Made by a program: the position numbers and the translations under genes. Under the pieces are notes generated by a model. That model searched no databases and had not been told where the DNA came from. It worked only from the letters and a program-made list of their open reading frames with translations. Shown piece after piece: positions 9,347 to 19,238 of a stretch of DNA of 23,487 nucleotides; the stretch's first letter is position 1, and each line of letters opens with the position of its first letter. Source of the DNA: Conidiobolus incongruus B7586 (lineage: Eukaryota; Entomophthoromycota; Entomophthoromycetes; Entomophthorales; Conidiobolaceae); NCBI GenBank assembly GCA_000697335.1, contig JNEM01011763.1, positions 1-23,487 on the forward strand, in the 5' to 3' direction.

Positions 9347-9529
9347 CTATATCATATCCTTACAGACCAACCCGTATAAAAATAATTCACCAATCAAATC
9401 ACCTTTTAATCCTGGTACGCGAAAAATTAATAATTTTGGTCCAATCAGAATTAAGAAGAATAATAATTTTCCATAATCCCATAAATTTTGATGAATTTTA
9501 TTTAAATAGTAAATAACCCCAAGTTCCAT
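9347..9529 (-). CDS. Small hypothetical membrane protein, 60 residues (possible exon of a larger gene)
   Basis: Starts at ATG 9529 in a strong context (A at -3, G at +4). The protein has one hydrophobic stretch at about 21-38 (GKLLFFLILIGPKLLIF) followed by a Gly-rich segment (GLKGDLIGELFLYG). Its base composition is visibly richer in G+C than the surrounding DNA, which argues for a real coding sequence. Immediately upstream is TTTGTTTCTAG, a good 3' splice site, and near the end is CT|GTAAGG, a good 5' splice site. So this could instead be an internal exon of a longer minus-strand gene whose other exons I could not find. I do not recognise the family. It is divergent from the kinesin gene, with 136 nt between the two start codons. 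Confidence 0.4.
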   Translation of the reverse strand: MELGVIYYLNKIHQNLWDYGKLLFFLILIGPKLLIFRVPGLKGDLIGELFLYGLVCKDMI

Positions 9530-9665
9530 TATAACCTAGAAACAAATATTATAAAAATAACAGTCAAAAACAGCAAAAATATATTAAAAAATATTTTTTA
9601 AATTTATAGTAATTAGCAAGTTTGAATCATTTTAAAAAAGTTTATATATTATTATTTAATTGGAG
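9530..9665. promoter_or_regulatory. Short divergent promoter region
   Basis: A 136-nt AT-rich interval lies between the start of the small minus-strand ORF and the kinesin start. If both genes are real it must serve both directions. No specific element is distinguishable from the AT background. Confidence 0.3.
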
Positions 9666-12600
9666 ATGTCTAATAATACAAGAGATGGTAAATAATTACA
9701 AAACCTATATATTGATAATTATTAATTACTAATTAACCATAACCTTTCAATATTTTAAAATTTATAGAGTAAGTAAAACCCAAGTTAACACTTCACAATA
9801 GCAAACTAACACTCTGTCGCAACAGTCATCTCAATATCAAAGTATGCGTTCGAATTAGACCTCAAAGTCAAGAAGAATCTAAATTTCAAAAGAATAAAAA
9901 AATAGTCAAAAAGGTGGATAATCAATCTTTAAATATTAAAATTGGTCCAAAATTAGAAAGTTTTCAATTTGATTTAGTTGCTGATGAACATTTTAGTCAA
10001 GTAATTAATATTTATAAGTGTTTTTTTACATGTTTTAATATGTTGTTTAGGAGAAGATATTTTGGTAATTAATATTAAGATATCTGCTAATGATATTAAA
10101 TTAATGATTGAAATGAAGTGAAATTGGCAAACCTAATGTTGAAAAATGTTTAAAGGGTTACAATTGTACTATTTTCGCCTATGGTCAATCGGGAAGTGGT
10201 AAAACTTATACAATTCAAGGAAATAACGATCACGGTTACGATAGTAATAATCCCGATCGTGGTTTAATTCCCAGATGTTTGGAATTTCGTAATATTATAT
10301 GACATCATATTAGATCATTAGCTTATATACTGATTTGTTTAGTGTATAATGAGATAGCTAAGGGAACTTCGTCAAGTGTTAAATACAATGTGAAAGCTTC
10401 ATTTATTCAAATTTATAATGAATCAATTTATGATCTGTCTAATTCGAGTACCACTGCTCTAAAATTAGTTGAAGATAGAAATGGTATCATGAGTGTTGAT
10501 TCAGTCACTGAAGAAGTTGTCCATAACACACAAGAAGCACTCGATGTAAATTATTTTCTATATTATACCTTTATCAATGTATATGCTAACTTCCTAATTA
10601 GTTCTTCCATCAAGGCACCAGAAACAGAATCGTCTCTGCCACTAAGTTGAATGCTGAAAGTAGTCGATCTCACTGCGTGTTTACCCTCACCATCACTTGT
10701 TATTTATCGACGCCGACGGGAGTGACAGAAACATCGTCTAAATTTAATCTTGTAGATTTGGCAGGTTCCGAAAGTCAGAAAAAAGCACCTACATCAGGGA
10801 AACTTAGAGAAGAAGCAATTAGCATCAATAAGAGTTTATCCACTTTAGGAAATGTTATTAACACTTTAATCAGAGCTCCCAAGGGAAAGCCTGCTTATGT
10901 ACGATATCGTGATTCTAAGTTGACTCATCTTCTTAAAGACTCACTTGGTGGCAATTCTTTGACATCTATCATTGGGAATATAAGTCCTTGCTCATCAGTT
11001 AGCTCCGAAACGCTATCCACCCTTCGTTTCGTACATAGTGCAAAAATGATCAAGAACTCTGCCAAAGTCAACAGAGATGTTAAGGTCAGTGTACCTCAAC
11101 TCCAAGGAGAAATCAAGCGACTTAAGAGCCAAATTGACGAGCTTAAAACCCAATTGGAAACAAAACCCATTCCACATCCCTTTTCTCACGATACAACAGT
11201 AACAATGAGCATGTTTTTGCAAGATCATGATAAATTTAGCGAAATTCAAGATAAATTTAAAGATCATCCCCTATACTCAATATGCCGAAAATTATCTGAG
11301 ATGAATGAAACTTATAAGAGGGAGAAAATGCACGATCAGGCGAAGATTGCAGAGTTGCAAGAAATGTATAGGAGAAAGGAAGAACAACTCAAGGTAATTC
11401 GATTTCATAAATTTTAATTGTTAACTTACTTTGAGCATTTAGCTCAAAACGCTTCAAGATCAAGTGAAAGAACTTACGCAATTGGATATCCAGCTTACCA
11501 ATGGTGAGGCTAAGGAAGTTACCGATATGCAGCATGAAGTTGAAGCGATGTCTAAAAAACTTCAAGAAGGGCCCCATAACCTTGAAGGCTTTGACCAACC
11601 CTCCAATATTAAATTTAATGTAGATTTGAATCAGCCATCTTATCATCAAGTACCCCCAACATCACTCTTTGAGATGGGATCATTCATGTTTGAAGAGCAC
11701 AATCAACTCAGTTGGATGGACATATCCCCTACCAAAAACAGATCTCAGGTAAATTACAATAATCATTCAATTATCCTATACCATTATAAATCACTATGTT
11801 AGAATGAAATACTCCCCAAAGATTCTCCTCAAAAGTTTCCCCCACCAGCATTTGATGATGTGGATGTTCGTATTTCAACTAGTGGGGAATTAAAGCCATC
11901 TGATCAAACCCAACCAGATACTCAACCTCAGAATGTGATATTGGATACATCCGATAAGGACACTAAACAAACCATAAAGAATGATAACCAAACAGCTAAA
12001 ACTTTGGAGCAGCTGAATCAGTCTGCTTATGAGTCCGAAGTACCCCCACAGTCCACATCCAATACATCTAAAGGACAAAATCACAACAGTGAGATTGAGA
12101 ATAAATCTGCTAATGTTTCAGATCCCTTCAAGCATGGAGTTGTCTCCATTGACATTGACAAAGTAGGCAATTCTAGTATTCAAGTAATTCCATATCCAAT
12201 CCAAATTAATTTTTATACTAACAAATTCCAAAAGAAGTCCACTTTAAATACTAGAATAGCTGAATTAACACAAAATTTGGAGGAAAAAATCCACGAATTA
12301 AAAGTAATATTAAATATACTAATATATAACAATATATTAACATTATGAATAGATTAAGAGAGATGAATTATTCAAATTTGAAAATGATAATAAAAAATTG
12401 AAAAAGGATTTGGATACTTTGAGAGATCTATTCCAAGTAAGTCGAACTGAATAAGATTTCAAGTAATGTAATTAATCTGTTATAGGATCAACAAAAGCAA
12501 ATCAATCAATTACAAGATGAAAAGAGAAAACTCAATCACGAATTAACTACTATGGACAGAGTATTATATAATTACATATAGATTTATTATTTACTAAATA

Positions 12601-13943
12601 TGATGATTAGAATGCGAATAATAAGTTAAAAGAGCATGAGAATATTATCAACAAGCATTTAGAATGGGTGAAGTATCACTTGCCTGATTTACCTAATTCT
12701 GATTTGGTAATTATCAATAATATTTCGTTAGTCACAATCATTCTTACATTTGATTTAGAATACTTTATTGAGTGCTTTAAGGAAATGTGTCGATCAACTC
12801 TATCGTGAAGTGATAACCATAGCCAATCAAAATTCCATCAGTGAAATTATGTTTGAAGAAAACTCAGGCGTAATATATTGTATATTTTATCAAATTAATT
12901 TAAGCTAATGATACTCCTAGTATGTGGTTATGCAAAAAGAAAATCAACCTCAAGAGATCAACCAGAGAAAGAATTCTCTTGATGAAATTTCCTTAATGGA
13001 CGGTGTCACTGGAAACACCTCTGACTTTTCCAATCCTATTTTGTTTCAAAATTCTGGGATGAATTTGAATCCTGCATCTTCTATCCAGCCACCAGAATTC
13101 GCATCGCCAAACACCCTTCTGGATTTGAAGAACAGAGCAGCTGGAAGTATTTTACTCGACGACGATTTCGACTTCAGCCACACCAAATTCATTTCACCCA
13201 AGGAAACATCACCCCAAACTAAGGATGTCAAAGTAACTCTCCCCAACATTTCTATATCCAAACACTCCGACGTTTCTCTGTTTTCATCTCAAGAGTCCAT
13301 CCCCCTTAACAACTCGCGACCCCAAATCGAACTGGAGACTAAACAATCAGGTAAAGTGACACCCACCAAGCGCAATTTCGTCAAATTCACTAGAACAGAA
13401 TCTTGTCGGGAGTGGGATACGAAGACCATGTTAGAAAAATTGAGAAAATCCAAAGCAACTTTGGGATCTGGCTTCAGAAATCTGGATAAACAGGTTACTA
13501 ACTATTTTAAGACAAATACATGGTAATTTCAATTTATTGTAAAGTTAATTAATATATTTATTTGATTTTATAGTGAATCTCAAACCAGTGACTATGTGAA
13601 TCAATTTAACCAACTGATGCAACAGTACCAAGAATTTGAGAAGAATTGTCACGATCTGAATGAGAAATTGAATGCTTCAATACCTCCCATTCATTCTGCT
13701 AATTTTAAAACTCAGCTCAAAGAATTACAGGTAATTGTTTATCATATTTTATAATTAATTTAGCATTGATTCGTTTTGAATTAGAATGCTGCTAATGATT
13801 GGAACAAGTTCATTACATCGTTGAAAAATAATTTAGCACCTACAAATCAAGAAGATAAACAACACTTCGAATTAACCACCATTGTTGAAGAATCCACACA
13901 TGCGAGTGCAACATCGCCCAATAAGAAGACTAAAATCCATTAA
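9666..13943 (+). CDS. Kinesin-12 (KIF15-like) motor protein, fifteen exons
   Basis: Exons: 9666-9687, 9774-10000, 10051-10064, 10119-10288, 10343-10545, 10602-11393, 11443-11748, 11803-12303, 12353-12436, 12486-12560, 12611-12706, 12759-12869, 12921-13522, 13574-13730, 13785-13943. They join in frame to 1172 residues. The motor domain is at the N-terminus (about 30-370): KVCVRIRP 30-37, P-loop GQSGSGKT 110-117, switch I NAESSRSH 229-236, switch II DLAGSE 264-269, neck [10 protein letters not shown] near 362-371. The [17 protein letters not shown] segment after the neck, and FDLVADE before the P-loop, favour kinesin-12 of the KIF15 type, a plus-end motor of the mitotic spindle in animals. Coiled coil is expected at about 375-500 and 725-825; the rest of the tail is Ser/Pro/Gln-rich and disordered. 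Exon 3 is a 14-nt microexon. Exon 1 is the weakest part: its intron is 86 nt and ends AAG. It converges on epsilon-COP. Confidence 0.9.
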
Positions 13944-13992
13944 ATTATGTATTTTATTATTTAATAAATCATCATATATTTTATTAATGAAT
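13944..13992. terminator. Shared 3' interval between convergent kinesin and epsilon-COP genes
   Basis: Only 49 nt lie between the two stop codons. AATAAA on the plus strand (13963-13968) and AATAAA on the minus strand (13985-13980) sit inside it, each close downstream of its own stop. The two transcripts' 3' ends therefore probably overlap. Confidence 0.5.
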
Positions 13993-15102
13993 TTAAGCCT
14001 TAGCAGAATATTGAGCTGCTAAAGTATCAAATTGGCTAGACTTATCTTCTATTTGAATGAGGTAGGGATGTTGAGGATCTATATCTCTTAATTGACTATT
14101 AAATAATATTAGTATGATATTAAAAGAATTATTTTAAATGATATATACCTTAAATATCTAGCTTCAGCGTCTTTACCCTTATTCATTAAGTTACCAACCG
14201 TAATTAAATTAATGAGAGTTTCGGAATCGTTAGCATCCTAAATATGTATATTAAAATCAAATATTATTCAATATATTATTCAAAATACCTTATCCAAAGC
14301 CTTCAATAAACACTCTTCAGCCTCTTCATACTGTTTCAAATGCATGTGACATACAGCTTTACCGATTAATAATTTCACACTTTCGACGTTGAACTGTTGG
14401 CTCAACTCTTCGAAGATGTATAAAGCTTCTTGGTATTTATTACCTCCCTAAAAATTGAATTAATTAAATAATAGAAATGACAATGAATAGTGAATTACAG
14501 TAGCTAAACCAACCCAAGCTTCCATCAGCTGCATAAGGGGAACATCCTCAGCCCAGCTTCTAGTCTTTTCAATCAACTGTTGAGCTAAGTCCAATCGATT
14601 CAATTTTAGTAAGATTTGAATACTGTAACTAACACTACAAAACCAATGAAAATGATAATAAAACTGATGACTTGTAGAGTAGTTACCATTCCAAATGTCT
14701 AGGATGTAATTGAACAGCTTTCAAACCTACATCCAACTTCTCAGCTAAAATAGCCAATCTAGCTAAAATAAGTTGCAAGTTGGGGTTCAACAAATTAGTT
14801 CCTTCATTAGCCTTCTCCTCAACCTGTTTAAAAATCTCTTCCTTTTTACTTTCATCTTTAGATAATTCCCACTCCACTGATAATCTTATTAGTTCCAATT
14901 CTATAACATCTGTAGATTTCAATTCGTTGATGATAAGATTGTATTTCTTTTGGCTTAGATAGGTTCTATATAATAAAATTTGACTGTCTTTTTTATCTTC
15001 ACTGATTTGAGTATTCAGTTGGTGAATAGCTCCACTATAATTACCCAAATAGAAAAGGTTGTAAATGGGGTAATTGGGGTGGTTGATTAGCTCTTGACTC
15101 AT
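13993..15102 (-). CDS. COPE: Coatomer subunit epsilon (epsilon-COP), five exons
   Basis: Exons on the minus strand: 15102-14687, 14628-14499, 14447-14289, 14237-14149, 14095-13993, giving 298 residues, close to the usual 290-310. Introns are 51-58 nt and GT-AG. Epsilon-COP is the helical TPR-like subunit that binds alpha-COP in the COPI coat acting in Golgi-to-ER and intra-Golgi transport. Family landmarks in order: YNLFYLGNYSGAIHQ near the start, LLYRTYLSQKKY, the segment LECYSIQILLKLNRLDLA built across the first splice junction, ALYIFEELS, AVCHMHLKQYEEAEECLLKAL, and the C-terminal RYLSQLRDIDPQHPYL ending in LAAQYSAKA. The ATG at 15102 is chosen because the frame upstream offers only TTG. 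Intron 1 uses the second of two close AGs (TGTTAG); the nearer one would give a stop. Confidence 0.95.
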
Positions 15103-17096
15103 TTTTTTATTTTTAATTTTATTCAATAATTTTATTGATTGAATAATTCAGTTACATAAATTTAATGGAAATAATTCATGATTTATTTATGGGAAATAGA
15201 CTATTAATGATTTAAACACCTCATTCAATTTGATTGGCCAATTAAGTTTAAATAAGTTAATTTTTAATTTGAAGTAAGAATGGTTCAATTTGTCATAAAC
15301 AATCAATTCATTAAAAACTAAATTATAATATCTTTAAAAATATAAATCTATAATAAAAGTAACAATATTAATTGTATAAATATTTATAAGGTTCAAATCA
15401 TTATTATCTATGATAATTAAAATTACAATCCAAAAATTTTGAGTATTTATTTTTTAAATTACTTTAATTAAATCAATTTATACAAAATAATATGGAAGAA
15501 AGGTATTTATTAAAGTGATATATTAATAAATCGATCAATATGGTGATATATTCAATAAGGAGTTAACACTACTTTAATTAGTTAATATATCATTCTTAAA
15601 TATTTAAATGGTTTATGATTTATTCTTTATTTGAATCAACTATTAGTGATTAATATTTTATTAGTGAATTTTAATTTTGATTGTTTATGTTTTCTTAATC
15701 TACAATTCAGCAGAAATAATGCAAAACCAACTTTAATAAGAAGTTAAAATTTCTGAAATCAATATTAATTTAGTGCAAAATAAAATTTATTATCAGTTTG
15801 TTAAAATAAATTTTTCACAATGGTACCAACAAAACATAAAATTAATCTTTTAAGAAATATTATATTATTTCCATATGATAAAATATACAACCTATCAGGA
15901 TCATATACAATGATTAATTAAATATATAGTGAAGTTATTGTTATTTCTAGATTTTATTAAAAATGGTTTGTATGCTTTCAAAATAATGATTATTATTTTA
16001 AAAACAAATCATGTATAAATAAAAAATATAAATATCTAATGAAAAAGTAACAGATATTATAAAAACTCATTTTAATTATAATTTAATAGAATTTTCAAAA
16101 TAATTAAATATTAAATTTGGTTAATTATCAAAATAATTAAGTTTATAAAGTATAAAATTATGTACCTAATGAAATAAAATTATTTGACAAATTAAATAAG
16201 TTAGTATATATTTCATATTTATAAAATCTATAAAAAATATAGTTAATTTAAAAAAATCATATCATTATTAATTAGATATAAATAATCTTCAAAAATATAA
16301 ACTATATATTATATTAAATAGCTGAAAATAAAATATTAAAAATTAAACAAAATTAAATATATATTAAATAGTTATTATTATTATATATTCTAACTAAAAG
16401 TTATTGTATATTCAAAATTTAAGTCAAAGTAATAAATAAATAAAAATATTTTTATAAAGGAGTTCAAAAATTATATAAGGCATTAGAAAAATAAAAATCA
16501 AAATATTTTTAATTAAAGAATTAAATAATATATAAACTCTTATATTAATATATTATAATACAAAATCATTTATAGCAATTAAAACTTTATTCATATCAAA
16601 TTGTATTCTTGAAGTCAAAGTAAAATTTGATAAAATTTCAAATTGAAACTTCAGATTATTTTATTATATATAATTATTTAACCTAGTATCATAATATCTG
16701 TTAAAAATAATCATGTTAACTCATTGCAATTGAATTTTTTATTCCCCTTCCTTATTTAGATATGAATGAAATTAAAAGAATGATAAACATTTTAAGTTTT
16801 GATTATTAAGAATTTGAATCAATTTCTTATAATAGAATCTATTAATATTTAAAGCAATTATTTTTAATAGTCAAATTAGATATGTATTTTTATTAATTTT
16901 CCCTAATATTATACAATGTTAAATTATGTAATTAAATAAATTTCTATTAATCAATGTAATTCTCAGAATTGAATAATTGCAAATCTTAAATTTATTCTAT
17001 TTGATCAAATAAAAATCTATAAGTTTTTATCCAAAATTTTATCCAATTGTATTATGTTCTTAATTGCCTTAAAATAAATCATCATTATCTTTTATA
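15103..17096. other. Long AT-rich desert
   Basis: About 2 kb of nearly pure A+T with no ORF, splice-bounded coding block or RNA gene that I can support. The first part must carry the epsilon-COP promoter. Short A/T-only near-palindromes occur but are expected by chance at this composition. Confidence 0.45.
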
Positions 17097-17102
17097 TTAA
17101 GT

Positions 17103-17690
17103 TGTAATAGGTATACAGAGAGTAAAGCCGAAAGACTGGTCAATAAACCAATAACGTTTCATATCGCAAATAACAATCCAATCTTTCATTGTAATACTAC
17201 ACCAGTTAATCGTTATATCATCACAACCAGACCTTTTACAATAATGGCTAACTTTCAATGCAAGGTAGAATTCCATGAAGAATTCAGTAATTGAATTTGA
17301 CACTATCCAAATGCCAAGTGTTCATATCTATGGCTTCAACTTAAATTTGAATGACCATATTGGTGTCAATTTTTTTATTTATTACACTAAAGATTATAAT
17401 AGAAATACTTAATTTCATTACAATGGTTTAAAGTTTATCCAAGATATCACTTCATTTATTGACTACGCCTTTGGAAATAATATTGGCGAATTTGATTACA
17501 ACAACATTCTAATGATACCAATGACATTTATACACAAAAAATATCAAACTAATTCAAATTTAAAATATTTAGGCAATATAATAAATCTAGAAATCCCCAA
17601 TATAAAAACAAAATCCAGAGTATAAAACTTTGGATTCAAACCATTAAGCAATCTTCCAAATGTAATTAAAATGCTAGAGTAGAGCTCACA
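17103..17690 (+). pseudogene. Broken, unidentified protein-coding remnant
   Basis: This segment is richer in G+C and in codon-like triplets than the DNA on either side. On the plus strand it shows adjoining open stretches with plausible protein text, for example TTPVNRYIITTRPFTI, MPSVHIYGFNLNLND and NLKYLGNIINLEIPNI. The last resembles a leucine-rich repeat, so an RNI/F-box-like origin is a guess. It is interrupted about three times and has no convincing start, so it looks dead. A minus-strand open frame covers 17097-17303, but the plus strand holds the longer run. I cannot name the family. Confidence 0.45.
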
Positions 17691-19238
17691 GAATAGTACA
17701 TTTCAAGTACCTCTGCTACCTCTGCTTGCACTAATTTTATATGACATTTTAAAAGAAAATATATATTGATATTTTTTTGGAAACAGACACAATCAAAGGT
17801 AAGTCATAAGCTTTGCCTTATATATATATAAGTTGAAAAATAGCGTATTTAGCTATATATTTCTAATTTTATTTTGTCTCTCAATAAACACATATAAAAT
17901 GCACGTGCATTAAATAAAATTATTATATGGCATATTGTTATATTCTTTTTTGCAAATGATTTCACCATAATTGACTAAGTTTGACTAAATATGAAAATTT
18001 AAAAATCTCAAAAATCTCTTCTATTAAGTACAACTTAAATCACCAATAAAGTTACTCAGAGGAATACTAAAGAAACCCCTATAAAATATGAGATAAGATT
18101 AAATCCACAGCATTTTAAAATAATTCATGAATAACATATCCAATACATAAAAAATTTACAATATAATTTAGAAACGTTACCATTTAGGGTTTAGTTCTCA
18201 AAGATTTAACATTTTCTTTAAATTGCAGCATTATTACAAATCTCTATAGTTATTAGATAATTAGGAGAATTTTCTTTATTTAATGCTGAGGAAATATTAC
18301 TGCGATAAAGTCATCAAATTGATATTATTTATAAAAATAGATTATAAATTATATTGAGATCTTCATTATTTAAAAGATTAATAACCTTTATTTGATCAAT
18401 CTCAATAATTTAATCATATCAACAAATTGGTAAATATTATTTTTACAAGGTGATTAATTTTTATGGAAAATGAACCATATTTTATCCATTTTTTATTATT
18501 TATAAAACGCTTATATTAGTTAATAATAAAGTATAATAATTTAAAGAATTGAAAATAGTAGTACTGAAACGATCAAATAAGCGCCCAAAATAAAGGATTC
18601 AAGTAGGTCAATTAACATCAACTCGGTTGGCAATTGTTTGACACGTTGCCAATTCATTCATATTAAAGTGCCTTATTAATCTTTTTATCCTAATATTTCA
18701 CTTGAACTGGGTAATATGAGGTTATAGTTATATTATAGAACTTTAATTGATAATACGGAAATATTGTCACAAATTTAGTTTTATTAAAATTATTCAAATA
18801 TTGAAACTAAAGTATTGAGTTTTAAAATGATCAATTTGTAAAGTAGAATAAAAGGAATTTAAAAATTGATTATAACGTCGTACATTGTAATTTTTTGTAT
18901 TACTTGACAACTTTTGAGAGTTTGGAGATGGAAATTGGAGTAATTAGATGGAGAACATCCATTTACCTTTTCTCAATTTAAGGTGGGTGAAAAAAATTGA
19001 GTGCTACTAAGAATCTGGGTTTAACATTTAATAAATGTGAATTTGGGTATAAATACCCCTTCCATTACACACAATTTTCACAAACTACCTTTTTTTAATC
19101 TTAAGTATTTGTACCTATTGAATTGATTTCAATATCTGTTATCCTTTCTTTTCAATAATCAGTCTATTTATTTATTGCTCTTTTTAACTATTGTATAGTT
19201 AAATAATTAATTGTATTTATATAATAAAATAAAATAAA
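17691..19238. other. AT-rich intergenic region with palindromes, upstream of the PB1-like gene
   Basis: No gene seen. It contains ATGCACGTGCAT at 17899-17910, a perfect 12-bp palindrome with an E-box-like CACGTG core. An inverted pair TTGGCAA (18637-18643) and TTGCCAA (18656-18662) lies in a short G+C-richer patch at about 18570-18720. The last 200 nt form the core promoter and leader of the next gene. A 5'UTR intron between about 19105 and 19161 (GTATTT...ATCAG) is conceivable but unsupported. Confidence 0.4.
19045..19058 (+). promoter_or_regulatory. TATA box within a GGGTATAAATACCC palindrome
   Basis: TATAAATA (19048-19055) sits inside two 6-bp inverted arms, GGGTAT and ATACCC, separated by AA. 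It is a rare G/C-framed TATA in this DNA, 180 nt before the ATG at 19239. That implies a leader of roughly 150 nt, which contains pyrimidine-rich tracts and ends AAAATAAAATAAA just before the ATG. Confidence 0.6.

Noticed and set aside
14780-14962. 60-codon plus-strand open frame opposite epsilon-COP exon 1
   Set aside because: It is antisense to a confident exon and has no independent support.
15388-15401. tRNA B-box-like GGTTCAAATCA on the plus strand
   Set aside because: The T-stem does not pair and no other tRNA arms are present.
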